10,227 bases of DNA from Hyphomicrobiales bacterium (GTDB lineage: Bacteria > Pseudomonadota > Alphaproteobacteria > Rhizobiales > JAJFHC01): contig JAJFHC010000099.1 in NCBI GenBank assembly GCA_021775835.1, forward strand, positions 1-10,227, given 5' to 3'. Below are positions 1 to 8,170 of this stretch, piece by piece. Made by a program: the position numbers and the translations under genes. A model generated the notes under the pieces. That model was not told where the DNA came from. It ran no database searches and saw only the letters and a program-made list of their open reading frames with translations. How positions within the stretch are numbered: the stretch's first letter is position 1; each line of letters begins with the position of its first letter.

Positions 1-3
1 GTT

Positions 4-42
4 ACGAAACCGCTGGTTCGTACTCAATAGTGTGCCACGAAC
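4..42. promoter_or_regulatory. Inverted-repeat cluster upstream of the dioxygenase-like gene
   Basis: Three related half-sites lie within 75 bases of the start codon: ACGAAACC at 4-11, GGTTCGT at 15-21 and ACGAAC at 37-42. The first two can form a short hairpin with one bulged A and a 3-base loop. The second and third form a perfect 6-bp inverted repeat (16-21 with 37-42). They could be operator half-sites or a structured leader. I recognise no named regulator consensus, and no convincing -35/-10 pair was found in bases 1-78, so the promoter may lie further left. Speculative. Confidence 0.2.
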
Positions 43-78
43 TTCTGTTATCATCGACATTGCAATGGAATTGAGAGC

Positions 79-938
79 ATGACCCCAGACGTCCACAGTT
101 TTTTTGACAAAGGCACCAATACGATTTCATATGTGGTGGCCTGTCCTGCATCAATGAAATGCGCAGTCATTGATTCCGTGCTGGACTTCGAACAGGCCTC
201 GGGCCGCACTTCCTACAAGTCCGCGGACGCTGTCATTTCCTTCATCGAGTCTCGCGGTTACACGACGCAATGGGTACTTGAAACCCATATCCACGCGGAT
301 CATCTTTCCGCAGCGCCATACATGAAATCCAAGCTCGGTGGAACATCGGGCATCGGTTCCGAGATCGTGACTGTCCAGGAAGTTTTCGGAAAATATTTTA
401 ATGCCGGCCCTGATTTTCCCAACGACGGTCGCCAGTTTGATGTGCTCATGGAAGAAGGCCACGCCTTTTCGGTCGGTGAGATTTCCGCCTATACCATTCA
501 TACCCCCGGGCATACGCCAGCCTGCATGACATACGTTATTGGCGATTCAGCTTTTGTCGGCGACACTCTTTTCATGCCAGATTTCGGAACTGCGCGTGCC
601 GACTTTCCCGGGGGGGATGCAGGACAGCTTTATCGCTCCATCCACAAAGTACTGTCGCTTCCCGATGAAACAAATCTCTACATGTGTCACGACTATAAGG
701 CACCTGGCAGAGACGAGTTCAAATGGCAAACAACCGTTGCCGAGGAAAAGGCCACCAACATTCATATTTCCGGTGGTGTGTCGGAAGACGACTTCGTGAA
801 AATGCGCACCGAGCGCGACGCGACCCTTTCGATGCCACGGCTGCTGTTGCCATCCGTTCAGGTCAACATGAGAGCCGGCCAGTTGCCACCTGCCGAGGAC
901 AACGGTGTCCACTATTTGAAGATTCCCTTGGACGCGTT

Positions 939-942
<4 letters not shown>
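79..942 (+). CDS. Persulfide dioxygenase-like MBL-fold metallo-hydrolase (ETHE1/Blh type)
   Basis: A 287-residue MBL-fold protein. Seen: the metal motif T-H70-I-H72-A-D74-H75, followed by LSAAPYMKSKLGG; G144-H145-TPACM; G161-D162-TLF; and H204 in MCHDY. The HADHLSAAPY block and the FxGDTLF..DxGRxDF-like segment are typical of the ETHE1/Blh sulfur dioxygenase branch rather than glyoxalase II or beta-lactamases. Family members are cytoplasmic mononuclear Fe(II) enzymes that oxidise glutathione persulfide to sulfite plus GSH, protecting against sulfide and reactive sulfur. By analogy with ETHE1, H70, H145 and D162 would ligate iron. Length matches stand-alone bacterial members and no rhodanese domain is fused. 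Upstream of the ATG there is only a weak GAG-rich ribosome site. The gene converges on the thiamine operon, and its TAG shares CTAG with the opposing stop. No sulfide-responsive regulator or rhodanese is in view. The family is firm; the exact substrate is inferred. Confidence 0.85.
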
Positions 943-2365
<1,423 letters not shown>

Positions 2366-2386
2366 TTACTCATTCAGATCGTTTTT

Positions 2387-2593
2387 CTATCCACCAGAGA
2401 AAATTTTGACGACTTCGATGGAGTCTCCATCTGCAAATGTCGTGTTGTGCCAGTTCCGCCCCGCAACGACCTGGCCGTTCAACGCCACCGCCACGCCGCG
2501 TTGACCGACCTCAAAGCCATCAGACTGCAGCAGTTCTTCCAGCGACGTGCAGTCAACTGTCCGGGATTCACCGTTGTATTCTATCGCAATCAC
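2387..2593 (-). CDS. thiS: Sulfur carrier protein ThiS
   Basis: A 68-residue ubiquitin-like (beta-grasp) protein ending in the diagnostic Gly-Gly (67-68). The C-terminal glycine is adenylated by ThiF (not in this window) and converted to a thiocarboxylate that gives its sulfur to ThiG. Seen: MIAIEYNGE at the N terminus, GVAVALNGQVV at 33-43, a short hydrophilic turn, FADGDSIEVVKIFSGG at the end. The pattern V-A-L/V-N-G and DGDxIE is standard for the family. The start is GTG at 2591-2593, supported by an AGGA ribosome site (2603-2606) about nine bases upstream. It lies 23 bp after thiO and 27 bp before thiG. Small size, C-terminal GG and operon position make the call secure. Confidence 0.96.
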   Translation of the reverse strand: MIAIEYNGESRTVDCTSLEELLQSDGFEVGQRGVAVALNGQVVAGRNWHNTTFADGDSIEVVKIFSGG

Positions 2594-2616
2594 AACTCAG
2601 TTTCCTATTACAACCG

Positions 2617-3777
2617 CTAACATGAGACACACGCATTCGCTTCGGAGAATCTTTCCAGCAGAAACGGTTCTAATTCAGGTCGGACGTGACCGTTCAGCAC
2701 AAATTCACTTACAGCATTGGCTGTTATCGGCGCAAGCAACACGCCATTTCGATGATGTCCGGTTGCCATCACAAGCCCATCCACGGACGTCGGACCGAGG
2801 ATTGGTGCGTCGTCACGACTTGTAGGTCTGAAACCGACCCATGTTTCGTCAATTGGGAGTTCCTCGATCCCTGGCACGATTCGCCAGGCGGCTTCTAGTA
2901 AGGCCAGGAGTCCGCCAGCGGTCAGGTCGGTATTGAAGCCGCGTTCCTCAACTGTCGCGCCAACTATCAGCCGCCCATCCAGCCTGGGAACCAGATAGAT
3001 GCCCGACGACCAGACTACATGGCTCAGCAGTGGTGCTTCACGTTCCATCCTGACGGAGAGAAGTTGGCCTTTAACGGGCCGAACCGGCGGACGTACCGTG
3101 TCGGGAATGCCTTCAATCGCATTGGACCAGGCACCCGCGGCCAACACAACCTCATCAGCCGGATAGTATGTCTTGTCGGACCACACTCCCGCGACCCGAT
3201 CACCCTTTATCTGCACGGATGTGGCCGGCATGTGCTCTATCAGCGTGCAGCCAGCCCCAACGGCTGCCATATGCAGTGCACTGGTCAATTGCCGGTTTTC
3301 AACCTGATGGTCGTTCCGGCTAAAAACCGCACCAGCCAGGCTGCGACGCAATCGGGGTTCGCGTTTACGGGCCTGCTCTCCTGTCAGCCAATCAAGTTCG
3401 ATACCCAGATTGACCTGAAAGTCATGGTTGAAACGCAGTTTAGCCAAGTCGTCGCGCGTAGACGCAACAACAAGTGTTCCCTCGCTGCGGTATCCGAGAT
3501 CCAATCCTGTTACGCTGGACAACTCACGGGCAAATTCGGGCCAGATGTTCTGACTGGCTTTGTTGAGAACATGGAGGGCCTGTTCTCCCGGTTCTGTCTC
3601 AACCCCGCCGGCCAGCATTCCGGCCGCTGCCCAGGATGCCCCCTGCCCGGCTACGCCTTTGTCAAGAATAGTAACCTGACAACCTGCTGACGCGAGTCTC
3701 CAGCCGATACCCAGTCCACAGATTCCGGCTCCGATGATCACAACTTTACGTCGTTGGTTTAAATTCAATGTCTTCAT
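2617..3777 (-). CDS. thiO: FAD-dependent glycine oxidase ThiO
   Basis: A 386-residue D-amino-acid-oxidase-family flavoprotein. ThiO oxidises glycine to the imine (dehydroglycine) used by ThiG, the aerobic alternative to ThiH. Seen: the Rossmann FAD motif VVIIGAGICGLGIG (12-25) followed by an acidic end of strand two (ILDK), ASWAAAGMLAGG at 47-58, AAGAWS at 213-218, GFRPTS with R317, and the C-terminal GHHRNGVLLAP at 340-350. The length is normal. The open frame continues about 70 codons further upstream, but that extension runs through the TPP aptamer and promoter, so the ATG at 3775-3777 (residues MKTLNLNQ) is chosen; the Rossmann strand follows as expected. No clear Shine-Dalgarno lies between aptamer and ATG; the nearest is GGGAG inside the aptamer end, 16 bases away. 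First gene of the thi operon. Confidence 0.95.
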   Translation of the reverse strand: MKTLNLNQRRKVVIIGAGICGLGIGWRLASAGCQVTILDKGVAGQGASWAAAGMLAGGVETEPGEQALHVLNKASQNIWPEFARELSSVTGLDLGYRSEGTLVVASTRDDLAKLRFNHDFQVNLGIELDWLTGEQARKREPRLRRSLAGAVFSRNDHQVENRQLTSALHMAAVGAGCTLIEHMPATSVQIKGDRVAGVWSDKTYYPADEVVLAAGAWSNAIEGIPDTVRPPVRPVKGQLLSVRMEREAPLLSHVVWSSGIYLVPRLDGRLIVGATVEERGFNTDLTAGGLLALLEAAWRIVPGIEELPIDETWVGFRPTSRDDAPILGPTSVDGLVMATGHHRNGVLLAPITANAVSEFVLNGHVRPELEPFLLERFSEANACVSC

Positions 3778-3790
3778 TGTGATTTTCGAA

Positions 3791-3871
3791 GGACTCCCTA
3801 CGCCGGCATTACCCGGATCAGGTGAATTGGGTATGATCTCAGCTTGCCTTAAACGGCAAGCACCCCAGTCA
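3791..3871 (-). promoter_or_regulatory. TPP riboswitch (THI element)
   Basis: Read on the minus strand, the leader has the conserved THI-box elements in order: GGGGTGC near the 5' end (3860-3866), a variable stem GCTTGCC/GGCAAGC (3842-3848 with 3855-3861), CTGAGA with ACCC downstream (3829-3842), then CCTGATC-CGGGTAATGCCG-GCGTAGGGA (3795-3822). P1 can close through GACT/AGTC (3867-3870 with 3792-3795). Thiamine pyrophosphate binding to this aptamer lowers expression of thiamine genes. Only 13 bases separate the aptamer from the thiO ATG. There is thus no room for a terminator hairpin, and control is most likely at translation initiation. Identification is firm; the mechanism is inferred. Confidence 0.97.
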
Positions 3872-3883
3872 CGGATGATCTCT

Positions 3884-3912
3884 ATAAAGCCCCCAGAGAC
3901 CGACGGAGTCAA
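3884..3912 (-). promoter_or_regulatory. Likely promoter of the thiOSGE operon
   Basis: On the minus strand, TTGACT (3907-3912) is followed after 17 bases by CTTTAT (3884-3889), an acceptable alphaproteobacterial sigma-70 type pair with a strong -35 and a weaker -10. Start of transcription about seven bases downstream falls near 3877, just ahead of the aptamer's 5' end (about 3871), where a TPP riboswitch leader should begin. This positional fit supports the call more than the -10 does. Confidence 0.5.
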
Positions 3913-4012
3913 AACTATTCTGGACGCGGGCGGTCCGCAAGGCCACCGAGTTGTCTTCAAACCGCCCACGAAGCAGGTCCACGCTGCCAAATGTACACGA
4001 TGCGTTAATCAT

Positions 4013-4027
4013 TTAAGTCGTGATTAA
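4013..4027. promoter_or_regulatory. CtrA-type box TTAA-N7-TTAA, possible L,D-transpeptidase promoter
   Basis: TTAAGTCGTGATTAA matches exactly the full CtrA recognition pattern TTAA-N7-TTAA of alphaproteobacteria. It is 88 bases upstream of the L,D-transpeptidase ATG, with a TACTAT -10-like element at 4044-4049. This leaves the second half of the box at about the -35 position, as at CtrA-activated promoters. The same spot holds an overlapping perfect 7-bp inverted repeat, TTAATCA/TGATTAA (4005-4011 with 4021-4027). CtrA normally controls cell-cycle and envelope genes, which suits a cell-wall cross-linking enzyme. The site also lies about 100 bp upstream of the divergent thi promoter. Confidence 0.45.
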
Positions 4028-4115
4028 GTATACGCAACGGATTTACTATCCGATTTAGCATTCTGAAATAATAACGCGTCACACTGCTCGCAAAATAAAA
4101 GATGGGGTAGTCGTT

Positions 4116-4778
4116 ATGCGTAACATTATATTGGTAACCTGCGGATTTTTCATGTGCCTTGCTTTGGGGTCAGCCCAAGCTGCACAGGTCGCCTTTTCCG
4201 TCAATCCGGTCAAACAATCCAGCATCTATTCCTGGACCAAACCTGACCCGGTAATGCAGAAGAAACACAAGAGAGTGTTTAACGGCGTTCGTACCGCTTC
4301 ACTGCGCAAGAGAAATTTCGAACAGTGGGAACAAGGCCAGAGAACAGGGCAACGTGTCCCATTCGGAGGTGTTCACGAACCGGGCAGTATCGTCGTCAGC
4401 ACAAAACATCGCAAGCTGTGGTATGTTTTGCCAGGCGGCGAAGCCATTATTTACGGTGTTGGCGTAGGACGCCTGGGTTTCACATGGGGTGGCAAAACCA
4501 GGATCAGCCGTAAGGCGAAATGGCCGGGCTGGACCCCGCCGGCAGAGATGCGGCAGCGTCAACCGGGCCTGCCTAAACACATGAAAGGCGGTCCCAACAA
4601 TCCTTTGGGCGCCAGGGCACTCTATCTGGGCTCAAGCCTTTATCGCATCCACGGAACCAACCGGGCGCACACGATCGGCCAGGCAGTTTCCAGTGGTTGC
4701 ATCAGGATGATGAACGCCGATGTAGTCGATCTATACAAACGGGCAAGCGTTGGTGCTACGGTTTACGTTTACCAGTAG
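4116..4778 (+). CDS. Secreted L,D-transpeptidase, YkuD domain
   Basis: A 220-residue envelope protein. Residues 1-22 form a Sec signal peptide (short positive start, hydrophobic core IILVTCGFFMCLALG, SAQA before probable cleavage at A22/A23); there is no lipobox. A basic, low-complexity linker covers about 23-85. The YkuD domain covers about 89-219, beginning with SIVVSTKHRKLWYVLPGG. The active site is visible: H179-G-T, then S193-G-C195-I-R197-M, with C195 the nucleophile. Such enzymes act in the periplasm, making 3-3 cross-links in peptidoglycan or attaching proteins to it; which of these cannot be told from sequence. Only a weak GGGG ribosome site (4104-4107) precedes the ATG, which is fixed by the signal peptide. 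Transcribed alone: divergent from thiO, with a terminator directly downstream. The CtrA-like box upstream suggests cell-cycle control. Confidence 0.92.
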   Translation: MRNIILVTCGFFMCLALGSAQAAQVAFSVNPVKQSSIYSWTKPDPVMQKKHKRVFNGVRTASLRKRNFEQWEQGQRTGQRVPFGGVHEPGSIVVSTKHRKLWYVLPGGEAIIYGVGVGRLGFTWGGKTRISRKAKWPGWTPPAEMRQRQPGLPKHMKGGPNNPLGARALYLGSSLYRIHGTNRAHTIGQAVSSGCIRMMNADVVDLYKRASVGATVYVYQ

Positions 4779-4805
4779 TTCGCGCGCGAATTCCAAATCA
4801 GAATG

Positions 4806-4838
4806 ACCGGCACGCATCTTGAGATGTGTGCCGGTTTT
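4806..4838 (+). terminator. Rho-independent terminator after the L,D-transpeptidase gene
   Basis: A 13-bp GC-rich stem (4806-4818 with 4823-4835, containing one G-U pair at 4814/4827) closes a TTGA tetraloop and runs into TTTT (4835-4838). It lies 28 bases after the stop codon, between two convergent genes. On the minus strand the stem also forms but is followed by only a weak T run, so it may partly serve the PhzF-family gene as well. Confidence 0.85.
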
Positions 4839-4860
4839 CATTTGCAGAGGCGTACATTTT

Positions 4861-5757
4861 CTAAAGGGAAAATGTCCCTTCGATCAGGACGACTCCCTGA
4901 CCAGACACCTTGACCATCTGCGGCTCGCCTGGCGGGCCGACAATTTCGACCCACGCTTTACCCGGGCGACCCATCCAGTGCCCCTGTTCAGCAACAAAGC
5001 TACTTTCCTCGATTGCCTCATGTCGCCACAACAAACAGGCCATTCCGCCTGTCGATGATCCGGTAAAGGGGTCTTCGTTCGGGTTTGGAGGACTACAAGG
5101 GTGTCGTGCAAAAGTTCGCCCCTCTGCCGTTGCCCCTTCCGTACAGAACAGATGGGGTCCACTGACCAATCCGTTGGTTCTGGAAAATTCGGCGAATGAC
5201 GCCATGTTGAAGTTCATCCGCCTCAGAACAGAAAGATCCTTCGCCGGTACAAGAAGTTGGGGCGTTCCCGTGCTCACGATCTGTATGGGAACGCCTGGCA
5301 TGGCATCTTCAGTGCGCAAGCCGAACAACGGCATAATTGCGCTGGGGTCGAAGGTCTTGCCAAATTGCGGGGGCATCTGCGTCATTGTCACAAACGGTGG
5401 ACCAAATTCTTCGCGGGTCACACGAATTGGCACGACGCCCGCCCCCATTTCCAGCGTAACATCGGTTACAGTTTCATCGAGAGGCAAACGACCGTCAGCA
5501 ATCAAGGCTGTAATCGTTGCGACCGTCGGATGTCCAGCCAAGGGAATTTCACCGGATAACGTATAGTAACGAACGCCAAAGTCTGCACAATCAGTCCGGC
5601 ACACGAATGCTGTTTCAGACAGATTCATCTCCCGTGCAATCTTCAATCGCGTTTCACCATCCAAATCGTCAGCGTCAAAGAAAACGGCACATGGATTGCC
5701 CCCCATCGGCGTCTCGGTATAGGCGTCAATCAATCGATATGGGTAATCTTTGTTCAT
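4861..5757 (-). CDS. PhzF-family isomerase/epimerase-like protein
   Basis: A 298-residue protein of the PhzF family, which has two diaminopimelate-epimerase-like halves. Seen: YRLIDAYTETPMGGNPCAV at the N terminus, NLSETAFV with the catalytic-type glutamate E48 (E45 in PhzF), TLSGEIPLAGHP with H76, and a later DPFTGSSTGG that supplies the conserved Asp. PhzF isomerises trans-2,3-dihydro-3-hydroxyanthranilate in phenazine synthesis, but most family members outside phenazine operons have unknown substrates, and no other phenazine gene is here. Function should be left as isomerase-like. The ATG at 5755-5757 is preferred because family similarity begins a few residues later; an upstream in-frame ATG at 5820 would add 21 unlike residues. 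Neither has a good ribosome site. Single gene, convergent with the L,D-transpeptidase and divergent from the GGDEF-EAL gene. Confidence 0.88.
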   Translation of the reverse strand: MNKDYPYRLIDAYTETPMGGNPCAVFFDADDLDGETRLKIAREMNLSETAFVCRTDCADFGVRYYTLSGEIPLAGHPTVATITALIADGRLPLDETVTDVTLEMGAGVVPIRVTREEFGPPFVTMTQMPPQFGKTFDPSAIMPLFGLRTEDAMPGVPIQIVSTGTPQLLVPAKDLSVLRRMNFNMASFAEFSRTNGLVSGPHLFCTEGATAEGRTFARHPCSPPNPNEDPFTGSSTGGMACLLWRHEAIEESSFVAEQGHWMGRPGKAWVEIVGPPGEPQMVKVSGQGVVLIEGTFSL

Positions 5758-5949
5758 GGCTTGTGATCTGTCATGGGCGGTTCTGTTCAAAGTAGCGACT
5801 TCATCGTGGTGCAACACCATCCGTAGCCGTTACCGCCGGTTGAGTCATGATTGAAATATTGTTTAGGAGGTATTTACCAAAGCGCAAACTAACGGCGTCC
5901 TGTTAAGTAAAACAAAGCTCATCCCGAAGTACTCTACAACCTACAAACC

Positions 5950-5956
5950 GGGAGGG
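5950..5956 (+). promoter_or_regulatory. Ribosome binding site deciding the GTG start of the GGDEF-EAL gene
   Basis: GGGAGGG lies six bases before the GTG at 5963-5965, a strong Shine-Dalgarno at good spacing. It supports this non-ATG start, which places a basic N-terminal segment directly ahead of the first membrane helix. Confidence 0.8.
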
Positions 5957-5962
5957 TTTACG

Positions 5963-8131
5963 GTGGAACGTACGACACGGGGGCATGTCAGACGTGCGAT
6001 AGCTCGGTTTTCGAGCTTTACGACAAGCCTTAGAGTACAATTTACGATACTTGTGACGGCACTGTTTACAGGGCTCGCTATTACTATCATCGGCGTTGCG
6101 TCCTACATGGATGTCCAGGAGGCAGAGACGCTTGCCCTGGAAAAAGCGAACGGTGTAGCCGACACGATTGCAAGACTGGCCGTATTCCACCTCCGGGACC
6201 AAAGCCTTGCTTCCTTTGAAATAGAGCTTGAGGATATTCAGGCACACAGTTCAAATATTGTCATTCAAGTTCGCGACCACAAATCCACCCTTTTTATCGA
6301 TGGCGACCCTTCAACACCGCGTATGGCGGACCGCCTTCCGACATCTTCCGAGAAAATTGCCGATAAAAGAAACGGACAAAACTCGGATCTGTCGTCGTCC
6401 ACGATCAAACTCAGCATTCCTGTAGCCTTAGACGGAAAGACCATTGGCGCGGTTCACGTCTTTCACACCCATTCGGGTTGGTCCAGGTTCATAGGCCCAA
6501 TCACGATACGCAATGCTTTTATTGCAGCATTTATTCTGTTCTTGGGCGTCCCCATCGCATTGCTGTTTGGGCGGCGCATTCTGGATCCAATTCAGAAACT
6601 GACACAAACCGCGTACCGGGTCAGCGAAGGTGACCTAGAGGCACCGTTTCCTGTCACGAGGAACGACGAAATCGGTGTTCTAGCACGGGCGTATCAAGAG
6701 ATGGTTGGTACAATCCACGGCAACATGGAACGCATTAATCAACTGGCCTACATTGACCCGGTTACAGGGCTGCAGAATCGCACCCGTTTTAGAGACCAAG
6801 TCGGCGCTGCGCTCGAAGATGACGGCAGTTCAGATGGTTGCGTATTGTTCATCGATCTCGATCGGTTCAAGAAAGTCAACGACACATTCGGACATGACGT
6901 TGGAGATGCCCTTCTGGTCACCATAGCCGAGCGGCTGAAATCTGTTGTTCGCGATGCTTCATCCGCTGAGGAGAGTGTCGCTGTTGTCGACGTAACGCCC
7001 GTGTTTCCCGATCAATCACCCCGCAACACGCAAATCGCAAGGTTGGGCGGTGATGAATTTGCTCTGTTGATTCCTGAAGGTTCCACGAGCTACCAACCGA
7101 AGGCGATTGCAGAACGCATCATTGCTTCGCTGAGTGAACCAGTCGACGTGGACGGGAATTCGGTCATTGTCGGTGCGAGTGTGGGGATCGCGCTCTATCC
7201 TGGCGACGGTGCGGACGTATCAAGCCTGCTGAAGAACGCAGACATCGCCATGTACGAGGCCAAGGGCAAGGGCGGAAACAAGTTGTGCTTTTTCGATCAC
7301 CGGCTGGACCGCCAGATCAAGAAACGGGCAGCGATAGAAAGCGAACTCCGTCGCGCCGTTGCGAACAACGAGCTCACTGTTTTCTATCAACCCAAAGTCG
7401 ACTGCAAGACTTGGAAGACTGTTGGTGTGGAAGCACTGGTTCGCTGGATTCATCCTGTTCGCGGACTCGTGGGGCCTGATGAATTCATCGGCATTGCGGA
7501 AGAATCAGGCCTGATAAATCAGATTGGTGAGTTGCTTCTCAAGGAAGTCTGTCAACAGGCTATTCGGTGGGCAATCTCAATCCGTCCTTTGGAAGTGTCG
7601 GTGAACATCTCGATGGCCCAACTGCATCGGCCCGACTTTGCCGAACGGACGTTGAAGATTATTGAGCAAAGCGGCGTACCACACGAGATTCTTGAGTTCG
7701 AAGTCACTGAGTCCATGGCCATGACGGAATCCGACCTCATTGAAAAGATGATCAACCCGCTCCGAGCCGAGGGAATCCGGTTCGCTATCGATGATTTCGG
7801 AACGGGTTACTCAAGTCTCGCCCAACTTACAAAGCTCCCCTTTGATGTCTTCAAGATAGACCGTTCATTCATTGACGGCGTGATGAAGGATCATAACAGC
7901 CGGGTCATCGTAGAAACGATTCTCGCCATGGCCCAGAGCTTGAACTACAAAACCGTCGCCGAGGGCATTGAAACTTGGGAACAGGCTGAGTTTCTCACAA
8001 AGAACGGGTGCACTCTCGCACAGGGCTATTACTTCGCGAAACCCATGCCCGCACACAAATTTGAGGCCTGGCTTGCGGAAAACGAGGAGCTCACCGTCCG
8101 ACAACTTATTGACAAAGCCGAAGGGTTTTAG
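5963..8131 (+). CDS. Membrane-bound GGDEF-EAL protein (diguanylate cyclase/c-di-GMP phosphodiesterase) with HAMP
   Basis: A 722-residue c-di-GMP turnover protein. Order: basic cytoplasmic tail (1-23), membrane helix about 24-48, periplasmic sensor of about 130 residues with no family I recognise, second helix about 179-203, HAMP about 205-255 (DPIQKL..ARAYQEM), GGDEF about 262-445, EAL about 455-705. The cyclase signature R-L-G362-G-D-E-F366 is intact, as are FIDLDRFKKVND and the downstream YEAKGKGGNK. The EAL domain keeps the expected catalytic set: E490-A-L, N548, E580, D610-D611-FGTGYSS, K631, E667 and Q687. Both activities are therefore possible. Odd: the loop before GGDEF carries about 23 extra residues and reads P-R-N-T where the inhibitory RxxD would be. 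The GTG start is supported by GGGAGGG. A single gene, convergent with the crystallin-like gene 39 bp away; no clear terminator between them. Confidence 0.95.
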   Translation: MERTTRGHVRRAIARFSSFTTSLRVQFTILVTALFTGLAITIIGVASYMDVQEAETLALEKANGVADTIARLAVFHLRDQSLASFEIELEDIQAHSSNIVIQVRDHKSTLFIDGDPSTPRMADRLPTSSEKIADKRNGQNSDLSSSTIKLSIPVALDGKTIGAVHVFHTHSGWSRFIGPITIRNAFIAAFILFLGVPIALLFGRRILDPIQKLTQTAYRVSEGDLEAPFPVTRNDEIGVLARAYQEMVGTIHGNMERINQLAYIDPVTGLQNRTRFRDQVGAALEDDGSSDGCVLFIDLDRFKKVNDTFGHDVGDALLVTIAERLKSVVRDASSAEESVAVVDVTPVFPDQSPRNTQIARLGGDEFALLIPEGSTSYQPKAIAERIIASLSEPVDVDGNSVIVGASVGIALYPGDGADVSSLLKNADIAMYEAKGKGGNKLCFFDHRLDRQIKKRAAIESELRRAVANNELTVFYQPKVDCKTWKTVGVEALVRWIHPVRGLVGPDEFIGIAEESGLINQIGELLLKEVCQQAIRWAISIRPLEVSVNISMAQLHRPDFAERTLKIIEQSGVPHEILEFEVTESMAMTESDLIEKMINPLRAEGIRFAIDDFGTGYSSLAQLTKLPFDVFKIDRSFIDGVMKDHNSRVIVETILAMAQSLNYKTVAEGIETWEQAEFLTKNGCTLAQGYYFAKPMPAHKFEAWLAENEELTVRQLIDKAEGF

Positions 8132-8170
8132 GAGAGGCCCAGGACATAACCCAAGCACTCTCCAATTAAC

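Noticed and set aside
3019..3690. A 223-codon plus-strand frame inside thiO
   Set aside because: Antisense to a secure ThiO coding region; no recognisable motifs.
3778..3990. A 71-residue N-terminal extension of thiO (start at 3990)
   Set aside because: It would translate through the promoter and the TPP aptamer, and the extra residues resemble nothing in ThiO; the ATG at 3777 begins just before the FAD motif.
4861..5757. Part of a phenazine biosynthesis cluster
   Set aside because: Only the PhzF-like gene is present; family members outside phz operons are common and no phzA-E or phzG neighbour is visible.
5847..5906. A 19-residue basic ORF (MIEILFRRYLPKRKLTASC) before the GGDEF-EAL gene
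   Set aside because: No ribosome site precedes it, and length and composition are within chance. The AGGAGG at 5865-5870 lies inside this ORF and has no start codon at proper distance downstream.
8131..8163. GGAGAG/CTCTCC inverted repeat between the convergent GGDEF-EAL and crystallin-like genes as a terminator
   Set aside because: The stem is only 6 bp with a 21-base loop and has no T tract on either strand.
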